Of a DNA stretch of 64,000 nucleotides, positions 24,453 through 34,107 are shown in pieces. The translations under genes and the position numbers were made by a program. The notes beneath the pieces were generated by a model. That model had not been told where the DNA came from. It saw only the letters and a list, made by a program, of their open reading frames with translations, and did not search any database. The stretch covers positions 620,001 to 684,000 of the forward strand of contig NZ_MTQP01000067.1 of NCBI RefSeq assembly GCF_001984175.1. Direction: 5' to 3'. Origin of the DNA: Saccharothrix sp. ALI-22-I (GTDB taxonomy: Bacteria > Actinomycetota > Actinomycetes > Mycobacteriales > Pseudonocardiaceae). The number at the start of each line of letters is the position of its first letter. Position 1 is the first letter of the stretch.

Positions 24453-25321
24453 GCTCGGGCCCCCTTCCGGGTGGCTTCGAGCTGCGCGAGCACGTAGTCC
24501 TCCAACGTCAACAGGCGCTCGGTCCACGGGCCCGCCACGACCGGCCGCGGCTGCCCCTCGGGCAGCTTGACCACGAACGTCGACTGGTTGTCGGTGTGCC
24601 GGGCCTCCACGATGTCGCCCAACGCGGGCGGCACGTCCGAGCGCGGGCCGGTGTAGCTGACGTGCCGGCCGAGCAGTTCGTCCAGGTCACCGCCTGCCAG
24701 CAGCCGCCCGTGCGCGAGGAGCAGCAGGTAGTCGGCCACGCCCGCCAGCTCGGCCACGACGTGCGTGGACAGCAGCACCGTCATGCCGGTCTCGCCGACC
24801 TCGCTCAGCAGCTCCGCGGTCACCTCGCGGCGGGCCAGCGGGTCGAGGTTGGCCAGCGGCTCGTCCAGCATGAGCACGTCCGGCCGCGAGCCGATGGCCA
24901 GCGCGAACGCCACCTGGGCCTGCTGGCCGCCGGACAGCCTGCCGCACGCCTTGTCCAGCGGGATCTCGAACCGCGCCAGCCAGCGGCGGGCCCGTGAGTC
25001 GTCCCACACGACGTTGAGGCGTGCCCCCAGGCGCAGCATGTCGCCCGCGGAGAAGTTCCGGTAGACCGGCTTCTCCTGCGATACGAACGCCACCCGGCCC
25101 GTCGCGCCCGCCGACCCCTCGTCGGCGTCGAGAAGGCCCGCGAGGACGGTCATCAACGTCGTCTTGCCGGCGCCGTTCGCGCCGACCAGTGCCGCCACCT
25201 TGCCCGCGGGCAGGTCGAACGTGCACTCCCGCAGCGCCCACTTGCTGCGGTACCGCTTGCCCAACGCCTGTGCGCGCACCGCGATCGCAGTGCGGTCGAC
25301 AGGCTCGACAACGGTCGTCAT
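24449..25321 (-). CDS. ABC transporter ATP-binding protein
   Basis: A 290-residue ATPase with Walker A GANGAGKTT (47-55), signature LSGGQQAQ (128-135), Walker B VLMLDEP (148-154) and the switch His186. It starts at ATG 25321 in a 4-base overlap with the GntR stop and is coupled to the permease downstream. It powers the adjacent ABC-2 permease. An extra C-terminal domain of about 70 residues is typical of this subfamily. Confidence 0.92.
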   Translation of the reverse strand: MTTVVEPVDRTAIAVRAQALGKRYRSKWALRECTFDLPAGKVAALVGANGAGKTTLMTVLAGLLDADEGSAGATGRVAFVSQEKPVYRNFSAGDMLRLGARLNVVWDDSRARRWLARFEIPLDKACGRLSGGQQAQVAFALAIGSRPDVLMLDEPLANLDPLARREVTAELLSEVGETGMTVLLSTHVVAELAGVADYLLLLAHGRLLAGGDLDELLGRHVSYTGPRSDVPPALGDIVEARHTDNQSTFVVKLPEGQPRPVVAGPWTERLLTLEDYVLAQLEATRKGARA

Positions 25322-25707
25322 GCGACCGCCACCCCTTCCCCCTCGGAGAGGACAGACCGCACAAGAGCGTCGATGTCCTCGATGTCCAAACCGGCCTCAC
25401 GGGCTTCACGAACCCACTCGGCCAGGCGCGTCCTGAGCGCCGCCATCACCTCCGGGTCGGTCGAGCCGAGCCGAGCCTTGATGAAGGTGCCCGAGCCCTG
25501 GCGTGCCTCGACCAGGCCGGACAGTTCCAGTTCGCGATAGGCCTTGAGCACGGTGTTCGCGTTCACACCACTCGTCGCGACGACGTCGCGGACGGTCGGC
25601 AACCGGTCTCCTGGCGCCAGCCAGCCCAGGCGCAGCGCTTCCCGCACCTGGCGCACCAGCTGGAGGTACGCGGGAAGGCCGCTGGACCGGTCGATGCGGA
25701 ACTCCAC
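25318..25707 (-). CDS. GntR family regulator (YtrA type)
   Basis: A 129-residue short GntR regulator. The winged helix covers LPAYLQLVRQVREALRLGWL to about residue 80, with the recognition segment TSGVNANTVLKAYRELE; only a short dimerisation tail follows, as in the YtrA subfamily. GTG 25707 is chosen because GGAGG lies about 7 bases upstream; the further TTG at 25734 lies within the operator. It should autoregulate the regulator-ATPase-permease operon. Confidence 0.9.
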   Translation of the reverse strand: MEFRIDRSSGLPAYLQLVRQVREALRLGWLAPGDRLPTVRDVVATSGVNANTVLKAYRELELSGLVEARQGSGTFIKARLGSTDPEVMAALRTRLAEWVREAREAGLDIEDIDALVRSVLSEGEGVAVA

Positions 25708-25727
25708 CCGGCGCCTCCGAATTGTTC

Positions 25728-25737
25728 TAGTCAACTA
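25728..25737. promoter_or_regulatory. Candidate GntR operator
   Basis: TAGTcaACTA is a perfect 4+4 dyad embedded in a longer imperfect palindrome, about 20 bases upstream of the GntR start codon. A flanking CTAGT/ACTAG pair extends the symmetry. YtrA-type regulators recognise AT-rich dyads overlapping their own promoter, so this is a reasonable autoregulatory site. Confidence 0.5.
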
Positions 25738-25798
25738 AGACACTAGAAGACCATCACGCCCCTGCGGCTGTCAAACGCGCAGGATGCTCGGGAAAAGT

Positions 25799-25831
25799 GA
25801 GAAGCCCGGTGCGCTGGGCACCGGGCTTCTC
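25799..25831 (-). terminator. Rho-independent terminator after the GGDEF-like gene
   Basis: A 14-bp perfect stem (25799-25812 with 25818-25831) and 5-base loop, followed on the minus strand by TCACTTTTCC. It lies about 60 bases beyond the stop of the minus-strand gene at 25894 and upstream of the GntR operon. Confidence 0.85.
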
Positions 25832-25893
25832 GGGGGAGTGGAGGCGATGACGGACGCCGGACAGGGGTTGGGGTGTGCTCGGCGGCCGACGTG

Positions 25894-26700
25894 TCAGCGT
25901 CCGAGACCGGTGATCAACCTCACCGCGTCCTCGCACGTCTCGGGCAGTTCCTGCAACCGGACCCGGACCGGTCCGGCCGGCGCGATGTGCGGGTCTGAGG
26001 CCAGTCGGTCCGCTGCGAGCACCCGCAGGTTGGCCAGGGCCCGCGGCAGGTGCCGGTCACGGCGCAGCAGCACGCACGCCACCGAAGGTCCGACCGAGGC
26101 CACGGTCTCGCCGGCGTCGAACACCTCCATCAAGGCATCGGCCAACAAGGTCATCGCCACCACGCGCGACCACCCGGACGTCCGGGTCAGGTCGAGCGAC
26201 ACCAGCACCAGCAAGTGCTCCTGACGGCCCGCGGTCCGCGTCTCGGCGTACACCTCGCGCAGCCTGGTCCGCAGGTACGCGGCGGTGGCCAGGCCGGTCA
26301 GCGGGTTGTCCGCCCCGCAGTTGCCCGCCTGCTTGCTCATCACGTCACCCCAGCCCAGCGCGGTGGTCCGGAGCATCCGCGCCGGAATCGCGTCGACGTT
26401 GGGCGAGACGATCCCGGTCGACCCGGGTGGCTCCGCCAACACCGCGTGCAACGCCGCCAGGTCCAGCAGCGTCTCGGCCAGCCCGGTCCCGGCCTCGGCC
26501 CGCGCGCTGCCCAACCCGTACAGCTGCGGGCTCGGATCGCCCGGACCCAGCATCGCCCGGCAGACGTCGTCCACCTCTGCCAACGGCCAGTCCGCCGGGA
26601 ACGCCCAGCCCGCGGCCATCGTGGCGGTCCGCCATCTCGACCGCAGCGCGCGCGCCCCGTCCGCGCCGGAGCGCCGTGTGACCGCTTCCCGCACACCCAC
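25894..26700 (-). CDS. Degenerate GGDEF-domain protein
   Basis: A 268-residue protein. From about residue 130 the segment NPLTGLATAAYLRTRLREVY matches the start of diguanylate cyclase domains, followed by LVLVSLDL. At the place of the GGDEF signature it reads SVGPSVACVL, so the catalytic and I-site residues are missing. It is probably not a cyclase and may act as a nucleotide sensor or protein-binding domain. GTG 26700 has GAGGAGG 7 bases upstream. The N-terminal half matches nothing I recognise. Confidence 0.75.
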   Translation of the reverse strand: MGVREAVTRRSGADGARALRSRWRTATMAAGWAFPADWPLAEVDDVCRAMLGPGDPSPQLYGLGSARAEAGTGLAETLLDLAALHAVLAEPPGSTGIVSPNVDAIPARMLRTTALGWGDVMSKQAGNCGADNPLTGLATAAYLRTRLREVYAETRTAGRQEHLLVLVSLDLTRTSGWSRVVAMTLLADALMEVFDAGETVASVGPSVACVLLRRDRHLPRALANLRVLAADRLASDPHIAPAGPVRVRLQELPETCEDAVRLITGLGR

Positions 26701-26847
26701 TCGGATGCCTCCTCGACGTCGGTTCCGAGTACGGGACGTCGCCGCGCTTCATCCATGACGGCATTAGGTCGCCCCGTGTGGGGGGTTTGAGGTGACGTTT
26801 CACGACTCAGTGCGTCAGACTGGCGCCGCGCGAGTAAGGGGAAACAC

Positions 26848-29241
<2,394 letters not shown>

Positions 29242-29273
29242 TCGTTCGATCACCGTGTCGGTAGCCTGCCCCG

Positions 29274-29792
29274 GTGCTGCCACTAGTGCGCAAGGTCTTC
29301 GGCCTTTTGCCGGAACCGATCCGGTTCCTGATCAACAAGCACCGTGAGCTGATCCGGTTCGCCGTCGTGGGCGGCACGACCTTCCTGATCGACAACGGTG
29401 TCTGGTACGCGCTGAAACTGACCGTCCTGCAGGACAAGGTGGTCACGGCCAAGGCCATCGCGGTGCTGGTGGCGGTCATCTCGTCGTACGTGCTGAGCCG
29501 CGAGTGGTCGTTCCACACCCGTGGCGGCCGTGAACGGCACCACGAGGCGGCGCTGTTCTTCCTGGTCAGCGGTGTGGGTATCGGGGTGAACCTGTTGCCG
29601 CTGTACGTCTCGCGGCACGTGTTCGACCTGCACTCGGAGGTCGCGGACTTCCTCACCGGATCGGTGATCGGCATGCTGCTGGCCACCGGGTTCAAGTTCT
29701 GGGCGATGCGGAAGTTCGTGTTCCCCGAGGCCGACGCGCGGCCGTCGGTGCGGCCGCTGCACGTCGTCGCGGAGCAGCGCGAAGTCGCCTGA
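29274..29792 (+). CDS. GtrA-like family membrane protein
   Basis: A 172-residue protein with four predicted helices in the GtrA pattern: LIRFAVVGGTTFLIDNGVWY near the start, VLVAVISSYVLSREWSF, FFLVSGVGIGVNLL and a last helix ending FWAMRKFVFP. GtrA-like proteins are thought to flip or bind polyprenyl-linked sugars for cell-surface glycans. It is followed by a close paralogue. GTG 29274 overlaps no other gene. Confidence 0.9.
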   Translation: MLPLVRKVFGLLPEPIRFLINKHRELIRFAVVGGTTFLIDNGVWYALKLTVLQDKVVTAKAIAVLVAVISSYVLSREWSFHTRGGRERHHEAALFFLVSGVGIGVNLLPLYVSRHVFDLHSEVADFLTGSVIGMLLATGFKFWAMRKFVFPEADARPSVRPLHVVAEQREVA

Positions 29793-29827
29793 ACTGGCCA
29801 TTCATCCGTTTTCCGTACACTGCTCTG

Positions 29828-30388
29828 GTGTCCGTTGTGGAAAACGTGGTCCGCCGCCTGCCCGAACCGCTGCGCTCCCAGGCTCTCAAGCACAGAGAGC
29901 TGCTGAAGTTCGCCATGGTCGGCGGCACCTGCTTCGTGATCGACACGGCCATCTTCTACGCGCTCAAGCTGACCGTGCTGACCGAGAAGCCGGTGACCGC
30001 GAAGATCGTGGCGACGCTGGTGGCCACCATCGTGTCGTACGTGCTCAACCGCGAGTGGTCGTTCAAGACCAGGGGCGGCCGCGAACGCCATCACGAGGCG
30101 GCGCTGTTCTTCCTGGTCAACGGCATCGGCATCGCGATCAACTCGATGCCGCTGTGGGTGTCGCGCTACCTGCTGCACCTCCAGGAGCCCAACATCAGCA
30201 GGCTGGGCGAGGAGTTCGCCGACTTCGTCAGCGCCCAGATCATCGGCACCCTGCTCGCCATGGCGTTCCGCTGGTGGGGCTACAAGAAGTGGGTCTTCCC
30301 CGAAGCCGACTTCCGCCCGCGCCGCGTGACCAGGTCCTACGACAGCCCGAACGACGGCTCGGACGACGAAGCGCTCGGCCGCTCCTGA
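29828..30388 (+). CDS. GtrA-like family membrane protein (tandem paralogue)
   Basis: A 186-residue paralogue of the preceding protein, sharing the GRERHHEAALFFLV segment and the four-helix layout (first helix LKFAMVGGTCFVIDTAIFYAL). The loop before the last helix is longer, and the C-terminal tail is acidic. GTG 29828 starts 35 bases after the first copy stops. The strong similarity indicates a tandem duplication followed by divergence. Confidence 0.9.
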   Translation: MSVVENVVRRLPEPLRSQALKHRELLKFAMVGGTCFVIDTAIFYALKLTVLTEKPVTAKIVATLVATIVSYVLNREWSFKTRGGRERHHEAALFFLVNGIGIAINSMPLWVSRYLLHLQEPNISRLGEEFADFVSAQIIGTLLAMAFRWWGYKKWVFPEADFRPRRVTRSYDSPNDGSDDEALGRS

Positions 30389-30466
30389 CGTGTGGCCGGA
30401 AGCTGTCACGTCGGCACGCGCGTGCCCGTGGACGGCCAGGCTGTGTCCCGAGAGCGGGAGGCGGTC

Positions 30467-30982
30467 GTGGAAACCGAGCAGTTGGGCAAACGCGTAGGCG
30501 AACACCGGACCGACAACGGCAGGCGGCGCAGAGCGGCCGTGGCGTTCCTGGCGGTGGCGGCTATCGGGCTGGGTGCCGGAGTGCCGCTGAGCATCGTCTT
30601 CTTCACCGACCCCACGGCGACAGCCCAGTCGGGGGCGCTGCCCGGTGGGCTGGTGGCTCTTGGTCTGGTGTGCCTGTGCTTCGGGTGCTCCCTGTGGACG
30701 AAGGCCGTCCGCACGAAGGGTGCATTCTTCGAGGTTTACGAGCACGGGATCGTGCACCACGTAGGTGGTGCCGTCTCGGTGATCAGGTGGTCCGACATTG
30801 TTTCGGTGCGCCCGTACGGTGTGGAGAAAACAGGCGGTCCCCACGTATTGGGTATCGATTTCTACTGCGTGCTGCGGCTCAACGACCGTCGCCGGCTCAA
30901 GTTCAACACTTACACCGCCGACGCGCCGAAGCTGGCGGCGACCATCGACGCCGCGGTCAACCGCGGAACTCCACCCGGCTAA
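30467..30982 (+). CDS. Membrane protein with DUF6585/PH-like domain
   Basis: A 171-residue protein with two N-terminal helices (about 25-46 and 62-80) and a C-terminal beta-rich segment FEVYEHGIVHHVGG to VLRLNDRRRLKFNT that resembles DUF6585 or a small PH-like fold. GTG 30467 is favoured by GGGAGG 5 bases upstream; earlier in-frame GTG codons exist. It converges on hisN with overlapping stop codons. Function unknown. Confidence 0.65.
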   Translation: METEQLGKRVGEHRTDNGRRRRAAVAFLAVAAIGLGAGVPLSIVFFTDPTATAQSGALPGGLVALGLVCLCFGCSLWTKAVRTKGAFFEVYEHGIVHHVGGAVSVIRWSDIVSVRPYGVEKTGGPHVLGIDFYCVLRLNDRRRLKFNTYTADAPKLAATIDAAVNRGTPPG

Positions 30983-31758
30983 CGCGCGAGCACCTTCAAC
31001 GCCGCGTCGTGCAGGTGCCCGTTGCTCGACAGCACGTTGCCGCCGTCGAAGCGCTCCACGCCGCCGAGGTCGCTGAACCGGCCACCGGCCTCCGTCACCA
31101 GCACCTGGAACGGCGCCACGTCCCACGCGTTCACGATCGGCTCCGCGGCCAGGTCGATCGCGCCCTCCGCGACCAGGCAGTGCTGCCAGAAGTCGCCGAA
31201 CGCCCGGTTCTCCCAGCACGCGTCCACCAGCGCCAGGTACGCCTCACGGGAGTGGTACTCGACCCACGTGCCCAGGTGCGTGGTGGACAGGTAGGCGTCG
31301 GACAGCTCGTGCACACGGGACACGCTGATCGTCCGCTCACCCGACGCGTCCGAAGTGTGTGCTCCGCCACCCGTCGAGGCCCACCAGCGGCGGCCCAACG
31401 CGGGCGCGCTGACCACGCCGACCACCGGCACACCGTCCACGACCAGCGCGATCAGGGTTGCCCACACCGGCACGCCGCGCAGGAAGTTCTTCGTGCCGTC
31501 GATCGGATCGACCACCCACGCCCGGCCGGCGCCCGCCGTGCCGCCGCGCTCCTCCCCCGCGACCTGGTCGTCCGGGGCGTCGACCGCGAGCACCGCGCGG
31601 ATCGCGTCCTCGACCGCCACGTCCGCGTCCGTCACCGGCGTCCGGTCGGGCTTGCGCTCCACCACGAGGTCCCCGGCGCGGAACCGCGCGGTGGTGATCT
31701 TGTCGGCCTCGTCGGCCAAACGGATGGCAAGGGACAAATCGGCACGTAGGTCTGACAC
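30979..31758 (-). CDS. hisN: Histidinol-phosphatase (inositol monophosphatase fold)
   Basis: A 259-residue phosphatase matching actinobacterial HisN, which releases phosphate from histidinol phosphate. Motifs are GEERGG (near 70), DPIDGTKNFLRG (near 86) and AWDVAPF (near 205), all contributing Mg ligands. GTG 31758 is chosen because the longer frame would run into the divergent response-regulator gene. The gene is separate in sequence and composition from the AICE-borne phosphatase. Confidence 0.85.
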   Translation of the reverse strand: MSDLRADLSLAIRLADEADKITTARFRAGDLVVERKPDRTPVTDADVAVEDAIRAVLAVDAPDDQVAGEERGGTAGAGRAWVVDPIDGTKNFLRGVPVWATLIALVVDGVPVVGVVSAPALGRRWWASTGGGAHTSDASGERTISVSRVHELSDAYLSTTHLGTWVEYHSREAYLALVDACWENRAFGDFWQHCLVAEGAIDLAAEPIVNAWDVAPFQVLVTEAGGRFSDLGGVERFDGGNVLSSNGHLHDAALKVLAR

Positions 31759-31791
31759 GGAACGGATCGTGCCACGCCTACGCTGAGCGGC

Positions 31792-32463
31792 GTGAACGTG
31801 GTCTTGTTGGCCGAGGACGATCCGGCGATCGCCGAACCGCTGTCCCGTGCGTTGCAGCGGGAGGGCTACCAGGTGCATGTGGTCACCGACGGCCCGAGCG
31901 CCTTGGACGCCACCGCGCACGGCGGCATCGACCTACTGGTGCTCGATCTCGGCCTGCCCGGGATGGACGGGCTGGAGGTGTGCCGGCGGCTGCGCGCGAG
32001 CGGTCGGGGCATCCCGGTGCTGATGCTCACCGCCCGGTCCGACGAAGTGGACTTCGTCGTCGGGCTCGACGCGGGCGCGGACGACTACGTGGCCAAGCCG
32101 TTCCGGCTGGCCGAGCTGATGGCCCGCATCCGCGCCCTTCTCCGACGCCGCGCGCCCGGCACTTTGGAGGTCAACGGCGTGCGGATGGACCTCGCGGCCC
32201 GCCGCGTCACCGTGGACGGGCTGGAGGTGCAGCTGGCGAACAAGGAGTTCGAGCTGCTGCGCGTGCTGATCCAACGCGCGGGCCAGGTGGTGCACCGCGA
32301 CGAGATCCTGTCCGAGGTCTGGAACGACCCGGAGCTCAAGAGCAGCAAGACGCTCGACATGCACATGTCCTGGCTGCGCCGCAAGCTCGGTGACGCCCGC
32401 TCGGTGGAGCGCCGCATCGCGACCGTGCGCGGCGTCGGCTTCCGCTTCAACACCGCCGACTGA
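31792..32463 (+). CDS. OmpR-family response regulator
   Basis: A 223-residue two-component regulator with an acidic pocket (Glu8-Asp9-Asp10), phospho-acceptor Asp52 in VLDLGLPGMDG, Lys near 102 in AKPF, and a C-terminal winged helix (VHRDEILSEVW to VRGVGFRF). GTG 31792. It is immediately followed by its histidine kinase in a TGATG overlap. Confidence 0.94.
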   Translation: MNVVLLAEDDPAIAEPLSRALQREGYQVHVVTDGPSALDATAHGGIDLLVLDLGLPGMDGLEVCRRLRASGRGIPVLMLTARSDEVDFVVGLDAGADDYVAKPFRLAELMARIRALLRRRAPGTLEVNGVRMDLAARRVTVDGLEVQLANKEFELLRVLIQRAGQVVHRDEILSEVWNDPELKSSKTLDMHMSWLRRKLGDARSVERRIATVRGVGFRFNTAD

Positions 32464-33737
32464 TGCGCAGCCGCATCCTGCGGGCCATCCTGCTCGCCGT
32501 CGCCGTCACCGGGTTCGCCCTGGGCATCCCCCTCGGCTACACGGCCCTGCGGCTGGTGGAGGACGGCGCGCGGACCGCCCTCACCGCACAGGCGCAGCAG
32601 ATCGCGGCGTCCATCGACGACCAGATCGCCGGCGGACGACCGATCGACCTCGGACCGGTGGAGGTCGGCGTGCCCGAGGGCGGGCACCTCGTGGTCACGT
32701 CGTCCAGCGGGGTGCATGAGTTCGGCGAGACACCCGGCGCGGACCCGTTGTCGGTCGAGGTGCCGACCGCGCAGCAGGGCACGGTGCGGCTGGAGGTGTC
32801 GTCGGCGCCGATGCACACCTCGCAGTACCAGGTCGCGGCGCTGGTGGTGCTGCTGGTCGTGCTGTCGGTGAGCACCGGCACGGTGGTGGCCACGGTGACG
32901 GCGCGCAAGCTCGCCGCGCCGTTGCGGCACGTCGCGGCACGTGCGGCCCGGCTGGGCGCGGGTGACTTCCGGCACGACGACCGGCGGCACGGCGTGCCCG
33001 AACTGGACCTGGTCGCCGATGCGCTGGACAAGTCGGCGGGGGCGTTGGCGCAGCTCGTGCAGCGGGAACGGGAGCTGGTCGGTGACGTCTCGCACCAGCT
33101 GCGCAGCAGGCTGACCGCGTTGCAGCTGCGGCTGGAGGCGCTGTCCCTGCACCCGGAGCCGGACACGGCCGTCGAGGCGCGGGCCGCGTTGGAGCAGGCC
33201 GAACGGCTGGCCGAAGTGCTCAACGAGATGCTGGCCGCCGCTCGGGCCGCCCGCGCGGTCGGCGCGGAACCGCTCGACCTGGGTGCGGAGTTGTCGACCA
33301 TCGCCGAGGAGTGGCGTGAACCGCTGCGCCGGGCCGGGCGCGCGCTGCGGGTGAAGGTGCCCGACGGTCTGCTGGCGCGCGCCACGCCCGCGCGGCTGCG
33401 TGAGGCGATCGGCGTGCTGCTGGACAACGCCCTGCGGCACGGTGAAGGTCAGGTCGTCGTCACCGCGCGCAGTGATGACGGCACGGTCGTCGTGGAGGTC
33501 TCCGACGGTGGCGCGGGCGTGCCGGACGAGTTGGCACACCACATCTTCGAACGCGGCGTGTCCGGTGGCGGGTCCACCGGCGTCGGTTTGGCGTTGGCGC
33601 GCGCCCTGGTGGACGCCGACGGCGGGCGGCTGGAACTGTCCGCCGCCCGGCCCGCGACGTTCGCCGTGTTCCTGCCCGTGCCGAAGGCCGAGGACGTGGT
33701 GGGCGTGCCCTGGCGGACCGACCTCACGCCTCGGTAG
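32463..33737 (+). CDS. HAMP-domain sensor histidine kinase
   Basis: A 424-residue kinase. Two membrane helices (about 5-28 and 120-145) bracket a small extracytoplasmic domain, then HAMP, an H-box DVSHQLRSRL (His near 210), N-box LLDNALRHGE (near 318-327), and G-boxes DGGAGVP and GSTGVGLALA. It forms an operon with the OmpR regulator. The ligand is unknown. Its end overlaps the convergent small gene by 14 bases. Confidence 0.93.
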   Translation: MRSRILRAILLAVAVTGFALGIPLGYTALRLVEDGARTALTAQAQQIAASIDDQIAGGRPIDLGPVEVGVPEGGHLVVTSSSGVHEFGETPGADPLSVEVPTAQQGTVRLEVSSAPMHTSQYQVAALVVLLVVLSVSTGTVVATVTARKLAAPLRHVAARAARLGAGDFRHDDRRHGVPELDLVADALDKSAGALAQLVQRERELVGDVSHQLRSRLTALQLRLEALSLHPEPDTAVEARAALEQAERLAEVLNEMLAAARAARAVGAEPLDLGAELSTIAEEWREPLRRAGRALRVKVPDGLLARATPARLREAIGVLLDNALRHGEGQVVVTARSDDGTVVVEVSDGGAGVPDELAHHIFERGVSGGGSTGVGLALARALVDADGGRLELSAARPATFAVFLPVPKAEDVVGVPWRTDLTPR

Positions 33738-34107
33738 ACGCGGCCTCCGGCTGTGCGGCCGGCGGCTGTGCTGGGGCCGGCCGTGCGGCCGGCGGTTGGG
33801 CGGCCGGCGGCTGTGCGGGTTCCGGTTGGGCAGGTTCCGGTTGGGCGGCTTCCGGTTGGGGCAGTACACCGACCGCGCCGCGCACGACCTGTGCCCACAC
33901 CAGGCGGCCGAACAGGTAGTGGCAGGCGACGTCCTCGCTGGTGAACGCCGCCCAGTCGTACCGGTTGCCCTGCTCCCGCCAGAAGACCTCGAAACCCTCC
34001 TCGGTCGGCAGCAGGCACCACGTGTTGTCGGCTTCCGCCCCGATCGACACGACCTCGGCGGGCACGCCCACGGCCAGCAGCCAGCCCTGGATCGACTCGG
34101 CGTTCAT
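33724..34107 (-). CDS. Putative immunity protein for the TNT-domain toxin
   Basis: A 127-residue protein. The first 80 residues are an ordered domain (MNAESIQGWLLAVGVPAEVV, EEGFEVFWREQGNRYDW, EDVACHYLFGRLVWAQVV), followed by a Pro/Ala/Gln repeat tail. ATG 34107 overlaps the toxin stop as ATGA, with GGAGG upstream. Small proteins in this position are commonly immunity factors for TNT NAD glycohydrolases (IFT in Mycobacterium tuberculosis is the known case). The role is inferred from position. Confidence 0.65.
   Translation of the reverse strand: MNAESIQGWLLAVGVPAEVVSIGAEADNTWCLLPTEEGFEVFWREQGNRYDWAAFTSEDVACHYLFGRLVWAQVVRGAVGVLPQPEAAQPEPAQPEPAQPPAAQPPAARPAPAQPPAAQPEAASTEA

Noticed and set aside
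29274..30388. One fused GtrA gene with an internal frameshift
   Set aside because: Each copy has its own GTG start, full four-helix layout and stop, so they are two complete tandem paralogues.
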